Shown in pieces: positions 1 through 8,584 of a DNA stretch of 46,406 bases. Source of the stretch: Myxococcota bacterium (GTDB lineage: Bacteria > Myxococcota_A > Polyangia > HGW-17); contig JAHITJ010000156.1 of the NCBI GenBank assembly GCA_018817795.1, forward strand, positions 1 to 46,406, in the 5' to 3' direction. Under the pieces are notes generated by a model that saw only the letters and a program-made list of their open reading frames with translations, ran no database searches and was not told where the DNA came from. Within the stretch, counting starts at the first letter, position 1, and each line of letters begins with the position of its first letter. The translations under genes and the position numbers were made by a program.

Positions 1-479
1 ATCTTGAATTGCTCTGACCGCATTTATCAAGTCCGATGATTCCCAGCTCAAGTCGTGATGTAAAATCGTCGTCAGTGAAGCAACAGTGACAAAGAGGAAT
101 TCAAACGCCCGCACAGCTCCTGGCAGTATCATCTATCCTGAAAACGATTTCGATTTCGATTTCGATTTCGACATGGACGTGGAGAGCTTCAAGGTAAAAA
201 GGCAAAATTGGTCGGCTCTCTAGTGTAATGTTAACGAGTCGCCCCTCGACCTCAACTGGAGGTGGAAATAGGGACAAACAGGCGTGCGAAAGAGGGAAAA
301 ACGGGAGATCTGGAACGAGTTGGTGCGGGCGGAAATTGTATTAGAACAGTGGCAGACATACTTGGCCGGCGGCGATGGGGTGAGCATCGCTGGAGAGGGG
401 CGCTCAGGGCGCCTGGAGGGTGGGCGGGTCAGAGCTGGGGGTCGATCGATACGCCCCAGTAGACGTGCATTGCAAAGGA
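1..479. other. Gene-poor stretch downstream of the S41 protease gene
   Basis: No reading frame here is convincing. The short frames lack a ribosome site, recognisable protein features or conserved context. The first 230 bases are more AT-rich than the rest of the window and hold a hexanucleotide microsatellite at 145-168. Bases 250-470 are purine- and G-rich on the plus strand. The weak inverted repeat around 399-415 (GGCGC/GCGCC) has no T-run, so I do not call a terminator for the minus-strand operon that ends at 480. The left edge may cut off a neighbouring gene that cannot be seen. Confidence 0.6.
145..168. repeat. Four tandem copies of the hexamer CGATTT
   Basis: Four exact copies of CGATTT run from 145 to 168, followed by a partial CGA. 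The repeat lies outside any credible gene, so it is probably a noncoding slippage-prone microsatellite. In one frame it would encode alternating Asp-Phe, but that frame has no supported start. Confidence 0.85.
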
Positions 480-3400
480 TTACTCGCGGACGACCGAGAG
501 CAGCAGGTGACCGACGAGGTCCTTGTCATGGCGGGCCACGAGCAGGATCTGGTTGAGCCCCGGGGACAGCGGAATCGAGGAATCGAACTTCAGGGAGCCG
601 CCCTTGCCGGGCGCATAGAAGACCTTCTGCTTGGGCCGGTCGGACTTGAAGTTGGACACGATGATGTAGAAGTCCCGGATCGACGCCGGGTGCACGACCT
701 CACCGGCGATCATGACGGACTCGGCCTTGGTGAGGCTCTCCGGACGGGAGGTCAGCAGGATGCGCGGGGGCACCACGTGCGATGTCCAGGCGATGACCGG
801 CGGCTTGCGGTCCTTTGGGGGATCGGTGCGCAGCGTGCACGCGGTGAAGCCGAACACGCGGTCGGTGAGCTTGAGGCGGCAGGCGGTGCCATACATGCCT
901 ACGGCTTCCACCCAGCCCGCGCCGGTGCCCAGTTGCAGGCCGGACAGGCCCGCGGTGTGCCAGATCGCGGTGTTCTCGGGCAGCAGCGTGGAGAACGGCT
1001 GGAAGGAGCCGTCCACGGCGGCACCCGCGGGCAGCTCGAACTGGCGGGAGACGCTCTCGGAGAACTCCGTGTCGAAGACCGACAACTCGATCTTCAGCGG
1101 CGCGTTGGTGTCCTGGATGCGGTACTTCATGGTGGCCCATGTTTCCTGTCCGGGCGCCAGCTTCTCATGGTGGGTGCGACCCTCGAGCAGGAACAGGCGG
1201 TTCTTGCTCTCGTTGCGCATCATCGACACCAGCTTCTCCGAGGGACCGTCACCGATGTTCTTCACCTGCATGTGCAGCAGGAAGGTCTCGTCCTTCTGGG
1301 CCAGGCCGTCGCCGCCGTTCTCCTCGCCGTAGGCGAACGTGAACGCAAACTTGGGGCGGCCGAGCTCGCGCAGCACCAGGTTCTGACGGAACTCGCCGAT
1401 CTTCCCGCGGCCCTGCTCGTAGATGTCCACCTGGTAAGGCTCCACGCCCGCGGCGGTGCGGTGCGGGATGTTCAACTTGGTGCGCCAGGAGAAGGACTTG
1501 CCCGGGGGGATCACGCCGAAAAGATACTCATGCCCGTCGAGGAAGTCCGCCGGGCTGCTGACCACACCGTAGACCCGCGACAGCGCTTCGTCCCCGGCGT
1601 TCTCCAGTTGCAGCTCCAGGAAGAACTCCTGGCCCGGGACGAGGGTCTCCAGCGGCTTGGCGCAGGTGACGTCATCGGTGGCGCACAGCAGCGGCTTCAG
1701 TTTCATCGAGGGGGTGCGCGCCGAGGTCGGGTCCTTCTTCCAGTCCACGCTGCGCCTGGCCAGGTCGGCCACGATGCGGGCGTCCTCCTCGGCCAGGTGC
1801 TTCTTCACGAACGCCTCCAGGCCCGCCAGCGTCTCCGAGGCCTTGGTCTTTCCGGCCTCCACCAGGATCCGCCGCGCAAACTCGATGGTGTCCTCGTCGG
1901 CGCCGGAGTCCTCCACACGGTTCTTCTGGTCACGATCACGGCGTTCGGTGATGAAATGGCGCACCTCGTAGCGGGGCTGCTCGTCGGGACGCTGCCGGTC
2001 GCTCTTGATGGTGCGGGTCCGCTTGGGTGTCTCCTTGGGCGCGTCGGGCCAGAACAGCGACACGATGTCGTCGATCACACCCACGTTCACGAACCGCACG
2101 TGGGGCACCACACCGACCTGCTGGATGCTGACGTCCCCGGGGGTCAGGTACTCGCGGATCGTCATCTTCAGGACCGGTTGTCCCTGGCCCTGATGGAAGA
2201 TCTGCTGCACGGTGCCCTTGCCGTAGGTGGTCTCACCGACGACCAGCGCGCGGTTCTGTCCCTTGAGCGCGCCGGCCACGATCTCCGAGGCCGAGGCTGA
2301 ATGCGAGGACACGAGCACGACCATGGGCGTCTCCGCGTTGAGCGTGCCCTTCTCCTCGGCGTGGAACACCTGCTTCTGCGAGCCGGGGGCGCCCACCGTG
2401 GACACGATCACGCCACCGGACAGGAACGCATTGGACACCGTGACCGACTGGGGAAGCAGGCCGCCCGGATTGTTGGCCAGGTCCAGGATCAGACCGGAGG
2501 GCTTCTTTTCCTTGGTGAACTCGGCGTATTTGGTGGTCAGATCGTCGGTGGTGTAATTGATGAAGTGATTGATCCGCAGGTACAGCACGTTGCCCGGAAG
2601 CCAGCGCGCAGACACGCTCTCGAGCTTGATCTGGCGGCGGCGCAGGATGAACTTCTTCACCTCTTCGGGGATGCTCTTGTCTTTTTCATCCTTCTGCAGG
2701 GCCGGGCCCTTGGGATCCTTGGAACCCTTCGCGTCCTTTTTGCGACGCACCATGATCGTCACGTCGGTGTTCTCCGGTCCCCGGATCTTGTCGACGGCAT
2801 CGTTAAGTAGCATATTAACTGTGCTCTCGTCATCGATCTGCGTGATGACGTCCCCCTCCTTGACACCCTCCTCGAACGCGGGCGTCCCCTCGTTCGGATA
2901 GATGACGGTGATCTCCCAGTCACGCACCGACAGCACCATGCCCACGCCGCCGTACTCGCCCTTGGTCTGCATGTCCAGGTCGTCGGTGTATTTGGGCTTG
3001 ATCAGCACGGAGTAGGGATCCAGCGCCTCGAGCATGCCGTTGACGAAACTGTAGATCGAGTCCTCGATATCGTCGGCCGGTGCGCCGTTCTTCTTGAGCT
3101 CCATCGTGACGAACTTGAGGATGTCCGAGATGACCTCCTCGAGCTTGCCGATGTCGGTCATCTTGGACAGATCAAAGTTCTTCTTTTCCTTGTCCACCTG
3201 CACCGTCACAAGCGTGGGTGTGGTCTGCACGAAGGCCACCGAGGCGATGTCCGACTGCAGCTCCTCGAGGCCGGCCGCCAGCATCTCGTCAGGCTTGAGC
3301 TTGGTGGGATCGTAGTAGTACGAACGAAGGTACGCCAGCGTCACGGCCAGCTCAGGGAACGGACTCTTCTCGGAGATCTCCACGATCGGTTCCGGCGGAA

Positions 3401-3497
3401 CCTCCAGCTGCTGTTTCTTCTTTGCGGATTTGTGGTCACAGGCAAACTGGGTCGCCAGAAGCAGGATCAGCAGCCAGCAGGAGTGTCTTTTCAGCAT
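480..3497 (-). CDS. Lipoprotein S41 (C-terminal processing) peptidase with PDZ domain, large MXAN_5808-like type
   Basis: This 1005-residue protein is a periplasmic serine protease of the Tsp/CtpA family. A signal peptide ends at Cys20 (TQFAC), a probable though imperfect lipobox. A PDZ domain spans about residues 178-255, with the typical EYGGVGMVL entry. The S41 core follows, with SHSASASEIVAGAL around 398-411 and GETTYGKGTV at 421-430. Ser402 and Lys427 form the likely Ser/Lys dyad; their 25-residue spacing matches E. coli Tsp Ser430/Lys455. The C-terminal half (about 560-1005) is beta-rich and probably binds substrate or surface partners; it is much longer than in Tsp and resembles the extended myxobacterial S41 proteins. 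AAGGA lies upstream of ATG 3497, and the upstream gene stops one base away, so the two are translationally coupled. Substrate unknown. Confidence 0.9.
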   Translation of the reverse strand: MLKRHSCWLLILLLATQFACDHKSAKKKQQLEVPPEPIVEISEKSPFPELAVTLAYLRSYYYDPTKLKPDEMLAAGLEELQSDIASVAFVQTTPTLVTVQVDKEKKNFDLSKMTDIGKLEEVISDILKFVTMELKKNGAPADDIEDSIYSFVNGMLEALDPYSVLIKPKYTDDLDMQTKGEYGGVGMVLSVRDWEITVIYPNEGTPAFEEGVKEGDVITQIDDESTVNMLLNDAVDKIRGPENTDVTIMVRRKKDAKGSKDPKGPALQKDEKDKSIPEEVKKFILRRRQIKLESVSARWLPGNVLYLRINHFINYTTDDLTTKYAEFTKEKKPSGLILDLANNPGGLLPQSVTVSNAFLSGGVIVSTVGAPGSQKQVFHAEEKGTLNAETPMVVLVSSHSASASEIVAGALKGQNRALVVGETTYGKGTVQQIFHQGQGQPVLKMTIREYLTPGDVSIQQVGVVPHVRFVNVGVIDDIVSLFWPDAPKETPKRTRTIKSDRQRPDEQPRYEVRHFITERRDRDQKNRVEDSGADEDTIEFARRILVEAGKTKASETLAGLEAFVKKHLAEEDARIVADLARRSVDWKKDPTSARTPSMKLKPLLCATDDVTCAKPLETLVPGQEFFLELQLENAGDEALSRVYGVVSSPADFLDGHEYLFGVIPPGKSFSWRTKLNIPHRTAAGVEPYQVDIYEQGRGKIGEFRQNLVLRELGRPKFAFTFAYGEENGGDGLAQKDETFLLHMQVKNIGDGPSEKLVSMMRNESKNRLFLLEGRTHHEKLAPGQETWATMKYRIQDTNAPLKIELSVFDTEFSESVSRQFELPAGAAVDGSFQPFSTLLPENTAIWHTAGLSGLQLGTGAGWVEAVGMYGTACRLKLTDRVFGFTACTLRTDPPKDRKPPVIAWTSHVVPPRILLTSRPESLTKAESVMIAGEVVHPASIRDFYIIVSNFKSDRPKQKVFYAPGKGGSLKFDSSIPLSPGLNQILLVARHDKDLVGHLLLSVVRE

Positions 3498-3498
3498 G

Positions 3499-4731
3499 TC
3501 ATTTCCTTGCCTTCAGAAGCGTCGGTTCCGGAGAAACGATCAGGATTTCTTGATTGCGATCGCCGTCGAGATCGACGATGACCGGGTCCGCCGGGCTGCC
3601 CCACCGGGCGATCAACTCCGGGGCCGTTGTGGCGGCCTCGTCGATCCAGAAAAGGGAGTTGTTCGTCTTGATCACCAAGCCGGGCCTCCCGGGCCCGTGC
3701 CAGTTGCAGGGGACGATGGACATCACGGAATAGGAGCCAGTGAGCTCGGTGATCTGGCGGCGCTCGATGGTCTGTCCCCGTATGGAGACGACGGACAGGA
3801 ACGCGCGGGCGACCTTGCCGTAGTCCTTGTCCCAGCCGTCACCGATCCAGGCATCGAAGCCTTCCTTCGTGGTCAGGGCCCACAGGCCGCGGACCCCACG
3901 GACCGTCGGCAGCGGCTTGAGCCTGCCGTCCTCGAACAGGAACAGGCCACCGTCGGAGCCCGGTTCGTCCCCGTACACGCGGGCCACAATCAACTGATGA
4001 CCTCCACCGGCCTTCTCCACCACCGAGATGCGTCCGATCATGGAGGCGGATAGCAGGATTTTGACCTCGCCGCCGGAGGGAGCCCGCTGCCCGACCTGCA
4101 CGGTGTACTTGTCGGAAAACCACGCCATGTAGATGGATCCGTCGGCCGCAGCCACCGCGTCCTGGGGATCGGCGCGCTTCGAGGTGGTCTGATGGATGAC
4201 CTCGTGCACCGTGGCGGGTTTCTTCTCGGGCGTCATCCCTGAGGCGTCGGTGAGCGTGAAGGTGATCCGCTCCTCCGGAGAGCGGCTGATCGGATTGCGT
4301 CCCCATCCTGTGAGCACGCGGTCCGGGCGCTTTCCGGTGCCGGGAACCAGCCGCACCAGCCGTGGAAATCCCTGGTGCAGGGCCACGGCGACCAGGGCAC
4401 CGTCGGGCGCCCGGAACTGGATCCGGTCCGTCATCACGTATGCCAGCAACTGCCTCGTGGAAGCGTCGAAGCGTCCGGCGAGCATGTACTGCACGGGACC
4501 TTCACCGGCAGGGAGCTTCACGGCCTCGACGGTCTTCTCCTCGACGGAGAATTGGGGCTCCCGGACGCGCGGATTGATGGGTTTTGGCGGCTCGGCCGGG
4601 GGCGGAACCGGCGTCATGACCACCTCGGAAACAGTCTCGGGAGCCTGACCTTTGACGGGGGTGTCCTTGCGGAGTTTGGGCTTCTCGCAGGAAAGACTGA
4701 AGAGCATCAGGATGACAAGTGCGTACTTCAT
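3499..4731 (-). CDS. Lipoprotein with C-terminal FG-GAP/VCBS-like segment, function unknown
   Basis: About 410 residues. I chose the ATG at 4731 because AGGAGGAG sits directly upstream and the new N-terminus is a clean lipoprotein signal, MKYALVILMLFSLSC; an upstream in-frame start at 4770 would add 13 residues before the signal. A proline-rich linker follows, then a beta-rich body that looks propeller-like. It ends with VDLDGDRNQEILIVS, which resembles an FG-GAP/VCBS calcium-type motif. The gene lies 44 bases after the molybdenum hydroxylase large subunit and one base before the S41 protease gene. It is therefore probably co-transcribed with both and made with the protease. No enzymatic motif is seen. 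Partner or substrate presenter for the protease is only a guess. Confidence 0.8.
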   Translation of the reverse strand: MKYALVILMLFSLSCEKPKLRKDTPVKGQAPETVSEVVMTPVPPPAEPPKPINPRVREPQFSVEEKTVEAVKLPAGEGPVQYMLAGRFDASTRQLLAYVMTDRIQFRAPDGALVAVALHQGFPRLVRLVPGTGKRPDRVLTGWGRNPISRSPEERITFTLTDASGMTPEKKPATVHEVIHQTTSKRADPQDAVAAADGSIYMAWFSDKYTVQVGQRAPSGGEVKILLSASMIGRISVVEKAGGGHQLIVARVYGDEPGSDGGLFLFEDGRLKPLPTVRGVRGLWALTTKEGFDAWIGDGWDKDYGKVARAFLSVVSIRGQTIERRQITELTGSYSVMSIVPCNWHGPGRPGLVIKTNNSLFWIDEAATTAPELIARWGSPADPVIVDLDGDRNQEILIVSPEPTLLKARK

Positions 4732-4775
4732 GGGGCTCCTCCTGAGCATTGGAATGACGAAGTCCACCAACGTGT

Positions 4776-7082
4776 TCAGGCTTTTTCACGCAGGGCGCGG
4801 GCCACACGTTCGGGGGTGAACGGACCGTGCATCATGCGCACGCCACAGGCGTTGAAGATCGCGTTGGAGATGGCCGGGAGCGCCCCGTTGATCGAGATCT
4901 CGGACACGCTTTTGGCGCCATAGGGGCCGGTCGTCTCGTAGGTGGGCACCATGATCGTCACCATCTCGGGCATGTCGGTGGTCGTGAAGATCTTGTAGTG
5001 TCCGAAGGATGGATTGAGCATGCGACCCTTCTCGTTGAACAGGTATTCCTCCGTGAGCGCGAAGGAGATGCCGTTCATCGTGGCGCCCTCGGTCTGACCC
5101 TCGGCGAGCTTCGGATGAATCGTGGTACCGCAGTCGACCGCGGACACGTACTTCAGGAGCTTCACGAAGCCGGTGTCCAGATCCACCTCGACGTCGACGA
5201 AGTGGGCCGCAAAGGGCGGCGGGCTTTTCTCGGTGATGTGCGAGGCCGAGGCCATGATCTGCTTCTGGTTGTGGGAGTACAGGCTGTGCAGCGCGACATC
5301 CGAAACGGTGATGACCTTCGCCCCGCCGAGGATGCGGCCGGCCTCGATCGACAACTTGTCCTGCTCGCAGCGCAGCATCTCGGCAGCGACCTCGAGGATC
5401 TGGTGCCGGATCAGCAGCGCAGCCTTCTTCACGGCGCCACCGGAGAGGTAGGTCGTGGACGAGGCGTAGGCGCCCACATCGAACGGCGTCACGTCGGTGT
5501 CCGAGGACAGCGGGATCATCATCGCAGTGTCCACACCGATCTCCTCGGCCGCGATCTGCGAGAGCACCGTGTCCGAGCCGGTTCCCAGGTCGGTGGCCCC
5601 CATCAGCAGGTTGAAGGAGCCGTCCTCGTTGAGCTTGATCGTCGCCGCACCCATGTCGACGTGGGGGATGGAGCTGCCCTGCATCAGGATCGCCATGCCC
5701 ACACCGCGGGCCTTGCGGCCGGAACTGGCGCGGGGCTTCTTCCACTCGATGGCCTCGGCGCCCAGGGAGATGCACTCGGGCAGGCCGCAGGAGCCGATGG
5801 TCATCTCGACGCCCTCGGTGCCCTCGCCCAGGGCCTTGAAGATCGGGCTTCCCATGCCTGATCGGATGTGGTTCTGCACGCGCAGCTCCAGAGGATCGCG
5901 GCCGAGTTTGGCGGCGACCTCGTCGATCAGGCACTCCACAGAGAACACCGCCTGCGTCGCACCATAGCCGCGGTAGGCTCCGCCCACGGGCAGGTTGGTG
6001 TAGGCACCCTCCATCTTGAACTCGATGTGCTCGCACGGGTACATCGGCAGCACCTTGGAGCCGCAGTTGGAGCCCACGGTCAGGGCATGGGAGCCGTACG
6101 CCCCGGTGTTCAGCACCATGTGCATGCGGATGGCCTGGATCTTGCCATCCTTGGTGAAGCCCAGCGTGGTCGTGCACACCGACGGATGGCGTGTACGCGA
6201 GGAGACAAACTCGTCCTTGCGGGAGTATTCCATCAGCACCGGTTGGCCCGAGCGCAGGCACAGCATGGTGCACACATCCTCGATGAGCACCTCCTGCTTG
6301 GCGCCGAAGCCACCGCCGATGCGCGGCTTGATTACGCGGATCCGGCGCACCGGAATCTCACAGCACTGCGCGACGATGCGGCGCACGTGCCAGGGCACCT
6401 GTGTCGAAGACGTGATGCGCACACGCCCATACGGGTCGAGCTCGCACAGGGTGATGTGGGGCTCGATGGGGCAGTGCTGGGCATACTGCGTGGTATAGGT
6501 TCCGGAGACCACGATATCGCACCTGGCCAGCGTCCCGTCGACGTCACCCACGGCCGTCTCGACGAAGGCGGCCAGGTTCCGGTCCTTGTCATAAGCAACA
6601 GGGATGATCACGTGGGCATCGGGCTCGTCGTGAATGACCGGGGCGCCGGGCTGCAGGGCCTTCACGGGATCGAAGACCGGCTCGAGGATCTCATACTCCA
6701 CCTCGATCAGAGACAGGGCCCGGGCGGCGATCTCGGGCGTCTCGGCCGCCACCGCCGCGACGCGGTCTCCCACATAGCGTACCTTGTTGTCGAACATGAC
6801 CGTGTCATACGGGCTGGGCTCCGGAAAGCCCTGACCGGCGGTGGTGTGCAGGATACGTGGCACGTTGCCATGGTACAGCACCGCGAACACGCCGTCGAGC
6901 GCCTCGGCCTTGGAGATGTCCATGCGAAGGATCCTGGCATGGGCGTGCGGGGACGTGAGGATCATGCCGCACAGGGCGTTTTCAGGCGCCAGATCGGCCA
7001 CGAACAGGGAGCCGCCGGTCGCCAGCGCCATCCCGTCCACCTTGCGGACGTTGGTTCCGACTTGCGAGAACGTGTTAGTCAT
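4776..7082 (-). CDS. Xanthine dehydrogenase/CO dehydrogenase-family molybdopterin-binding subunit
   Basis: This 768-residue protein is the large catalytic subunit of a molybdenum hydroxylase. The N-terminal a/b-hammerhead domain (about 10-140) includes SPHAHARI. The Mo-cofactor domain has RIGGGFGAK (254-262) and GGAYRGYGA (367-375), where Arg371 matches the conserved active-site Arg region. KSVSEISINGALPA near the C-terminus carries Glu728, the position of the conserved catalytic Glu. The family hydroxylates aldehydes, purines or other heterocycles using water as oxygen donor. The motif is not the CSFR loop of aerobic CO dehydrogenase, so CO is an unlikely substrate, but the actual one cannot be read from sequence. 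The start ATG overlaps the 2Fe-2S subunit gene by 8 bases and has GGAGGAGG upstream. Confidence 0.93.
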   Translation of the reverse strand: MTNTFSQVGTNVRKVDGMALATGGSLFVADLAPENALCGMILTSPHAHARILRMDISKAEALDGVFAVLYHGNVPRILHTTAGQGFPEPSPYDTVMFDNKVRYVGDRVAAVAAETPEIAARALSLIEVEYEILEPVFDPVKALQPGAPVIHDEPDAHVIIPVAYDKDRNLAAFVETAVGDVDGTLARCDIVVSGTYTTQYAQHCPIEPHITLCELDPYGRVRITSSTQVPWHVRRIVAQCCEIPVRRIRVIKPRIGGGFGAKQEVLIEDVCTMLCLRSGQPVLMEYSRKDEFVSSRTRHPSVCTTTLGFTKDGKIQAIRMHMVLNTGAYGSHALTVGSNCGSKVLPMYPCEHIEFKMEGAYTNLPVGGAYRGYGATQAVFSVECLIDEVAAKLGRDPLELRVQNHIRSGMGSPIFKALGEGTEGVEMTIGSCGLPECISLGAEAIEWKKPRASSGRKARGVGMAILMQGSSIPHVDMGAATIKLNEDGSFNLLMGATDLGTGSDTVLSQIAAEEIGVDTAMMIPLSSDTDVTPFDVGAYASSTTYLSGGAVKKAALLIRHQILEVAAEMLRCEQDKLSIEAGRILGGAKVITVSDVALHSLYSHNQKQIMASASHITEKSPPPFAAHFVDVEVDLDTGFVKLLKYVSAVDCGTTIHPKLAEGQTEGATMNGISFALTEEYLFNEKGRMLNPSFGHYKIFTTTDMPEMVTIMVPTYETTGPYGAKSVSEISINGALPAISNAIFNACGVRMMHGPFTPERVARALREKA

Positions 7083-7551
7083 GGTCCTCCTCCTTCATGA
7101 CGGCGGCGGCCGTCTGCACGGCTTCGATCTGTTTGACGTACCCGGTGCAGCGGCAGAGGTTGCCGTCGAGCCCCTCGCGGATCTGCTCCACGGTGGGTTC
7201 CGGATGGTCCTCGATAAGGCTCTTGGCGGCCAGCAGCATCGAGGGGATGCAGAAACCGCACTGGACCGCTCCGGCGTCCACGAAGGCCGTCTGAAGCGGA
7301 TGGGGATGCTCCACGTTGCCCAGGCTTTCGACCGTCTCCACGCTGCGGCCCGAGGCCTGGGCGGCCAGGATCAGGCAGCTCTTCACATACACGCCGTCGA
7401 GGAGCACACCGCAGGCGCCGCAGTCACCCTCACCGCAGCCCTTCTTCACGGAGACCACGCCCACGGCACGCAGCAGGTCCAGCAGTGTCAGATCCGGGGC
7501 CACTTCCATTTCAATCGTCTGTCCGTTGATGTCCAGTTCAATGGGAATCAT
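7075..7551 (-). CDS. Molybdenum hydroxylase (2Fe-2S) small subunit
   Basis: This 158-residue protein carries the two [2Fe-2S] clusters that pass electrons from the Mo centre to FAD. A plant-ferredoxin-type domain has Cys39, Cys44, Cys47 and Cys59 (GCGEGDCGAC). The C-terminal four-helix domain has Cys98, Cys101, Cys133 and Cys135 (QCGFC and NLCRCTGY). Length and motif order match CoxS/XdhC/NdhS-type subunits. GGAG lies seven bases before ATG 7551. The gene sits between the FAD subunit (21 bases upstream) and the large subunit (8-base overlap), the normal arrangement for separately encoded three-subunit enzymes. Probably cytoplasmic, since it has no Tat or Sec signal. Confidence 0.95.
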   Translation of the reverse strand: MIPIELDINGQTIEMEVAPDLTLLDLLRAVGVVSVKKGCGEGDCGACGVLLDGVYVKSCLILAAQASGRSVETVESLGNVEHPHPLQTAFVDAGAVQCGFCIPSMLLAAKSLIEDHPEPTVEQIREGLDGNLCRCTGYVKQIEAVQTAAAVMKEEDHD

Positions 7552-7572
7552 TGTATCACTCCATATATTGAA

Positions 7573-8403
7573 TTATTGCTCTGATTGACTGGCCGCTTCC
7601 AGCACGCGCCGCGTGAGGCTCTCCATAAGCTGGCGCTGGTACTCCCGGGAGACGCGGAAGTCGGGGCGGGGCTCGATGGCCTCCACCAACGCCTTCGCGG
7701 CCCGGACAAACGCTTCCTCTCCAGGCGCGGTACCGACAAGCGACTGCTCTGCCTCAGGGATCCGGCGGGCCAGCGGCACGATCGCGCCCACGGCCACACG
7801 GGCCTCGCGGATGACGCCGTCCTCGACGCGCAGGCCGCAGGCCAGGTTGCAGATCGCGTAATCCACCTCGGTGCGGGCAAATTTCAAATACCCTACATGC
7901 GTGAAACGCCTCTCGATTTCCACGGCCGTGATGAGCTTTCCTCCGGCGAGCGTCTTCTTCGGGTGCTCAGCCAGGAACGCGGCGATCGGGAGCTTCTCGA
8001 CGCCTGCCTCGGACGCGATCTCCACGACTGCATCCATGGCAAGCAACGCCACGGGAAGATCGTTCCAATAGACACCACGGGCCAGCTCCCCACCCACCGT
8101 GATCACGTTGCGCAGCGGCGTGGAGCCGATCGCGCGCGCCGCCGTCACCAGGGCTGCAGGCAGCCCGGAGGCCCTCCGCAACTGGGTCATGGTCACCATG
8201 GCACCCAGGCGGATCCGTTCGTCGGTGATGTCGATGGACTTCAACTCCTGCAGATCGGACAGGTCGATGACGGTCCGCACGTTCGGGTCACGCGACAAGG
8301 TCACTCCGGTTCCCCCGGCCAGAACGATGCAGTCCGGCGCCTTCAGGAGGGAGACGGCTGCGCCGATGGTTTCGGGACGGATGAATTTTTCTACATTAAT
8401 CAT
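7573..8403 (-). CDS. Molybdenum hydroxylase FAD-binding subunit (CoxM/XdhB-like)
   Basis: About 276 residues. The ATG at 8403 begins MINVEKFIRPETIGAAVSLL and has GGAGG seven bases upstream. An upstream in-frame start at 8517 would add 38 residues unlike the family, so I reject it. FAD-binding features are VLAGGTGVTLSRD near residue 30 and RNVITVGGELARG near 103-115, replacing the usual TLGGN motif. The C-terminal CO-dehydrogenase flavoprotein domain includes YLKFARTEVDYAICNLACGL. It takes electrons from the 2Fe-2S subunit and passes them to NAD or another acceptor. It is the first gene of the probable five-gene minus-strand operon and is divergent from the cysteine-repeat lipoprotein gene. 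Confidence 0.9.
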   Translation of the reverse strand: MINVEKFIRPETIGAAVSLLKAPDCIVLAGGTGVTLSRDPNVRTVIDLSDLQELKSIDITDERIRLGAMVTMTQLRRASGLPAALVTAARAIGSTPLRNVITVGGELARGVYWNDLPVALLAMDAVVEIASEAGVEKLPIAAFLAEHPKKTLAGGKLITAVEIERRFTHVGYLKFARTEVDYAICNLACGLRVEDGVIREARVAVGAIVPLARRIPEAEQSLVGTAPGEEAFVRAAKALVEAIEPRPDFRVSREYQRQLMESLTRRVLEAASQSEQ

Positions 8404-8504
8404 GACGCCTCCAGGGAATGCGGATCCCACGGTCTTCCACGGAATCCGGAACTTGGGAGCGCCACTTATATCATGGACGGCGCGGCATCGTCCAGCTGTC
8501 CGGA

Positions 8505-8534
8505 TTGGACAAACCATTCGTTTTCTGCTATATG
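8505..8534 (+). promoter_or_regulatory. Possible sigma70-type promoter for the cysteine-repeat lipoprotein
   Basis: TTGGAC (8505-8510) and TATATG (8529-8534) are separated by 18 bases and lie about 50 bases before ATG 8585. The spacing is acceptable and the match moderate. A weaker facing candidate for the molybdenum hydroxylase operon (CTTATA, minus strand, near 8465-8470) has no good -35, so I do not call it. Confidence 0.4.
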
Positions 8535-8584
8535 CGTGCCATCATCCCCGGATGGAAATGCAACCCAGTTGCTGAGGTGTAAAC

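Noticed and set aside
27-40. 14-base match TCAAGTCCGATGAT with 11740-11753
   Set aside because: In 46 kb several chance 14-base pairs are expected, and the flanks do not match beyond three C bases.
262-556. Short open frames in the 1-479 gap
   Set aside because: They overlap each other, are Arg/Gly-rich, lack ribosome sites and have no recognisable features.
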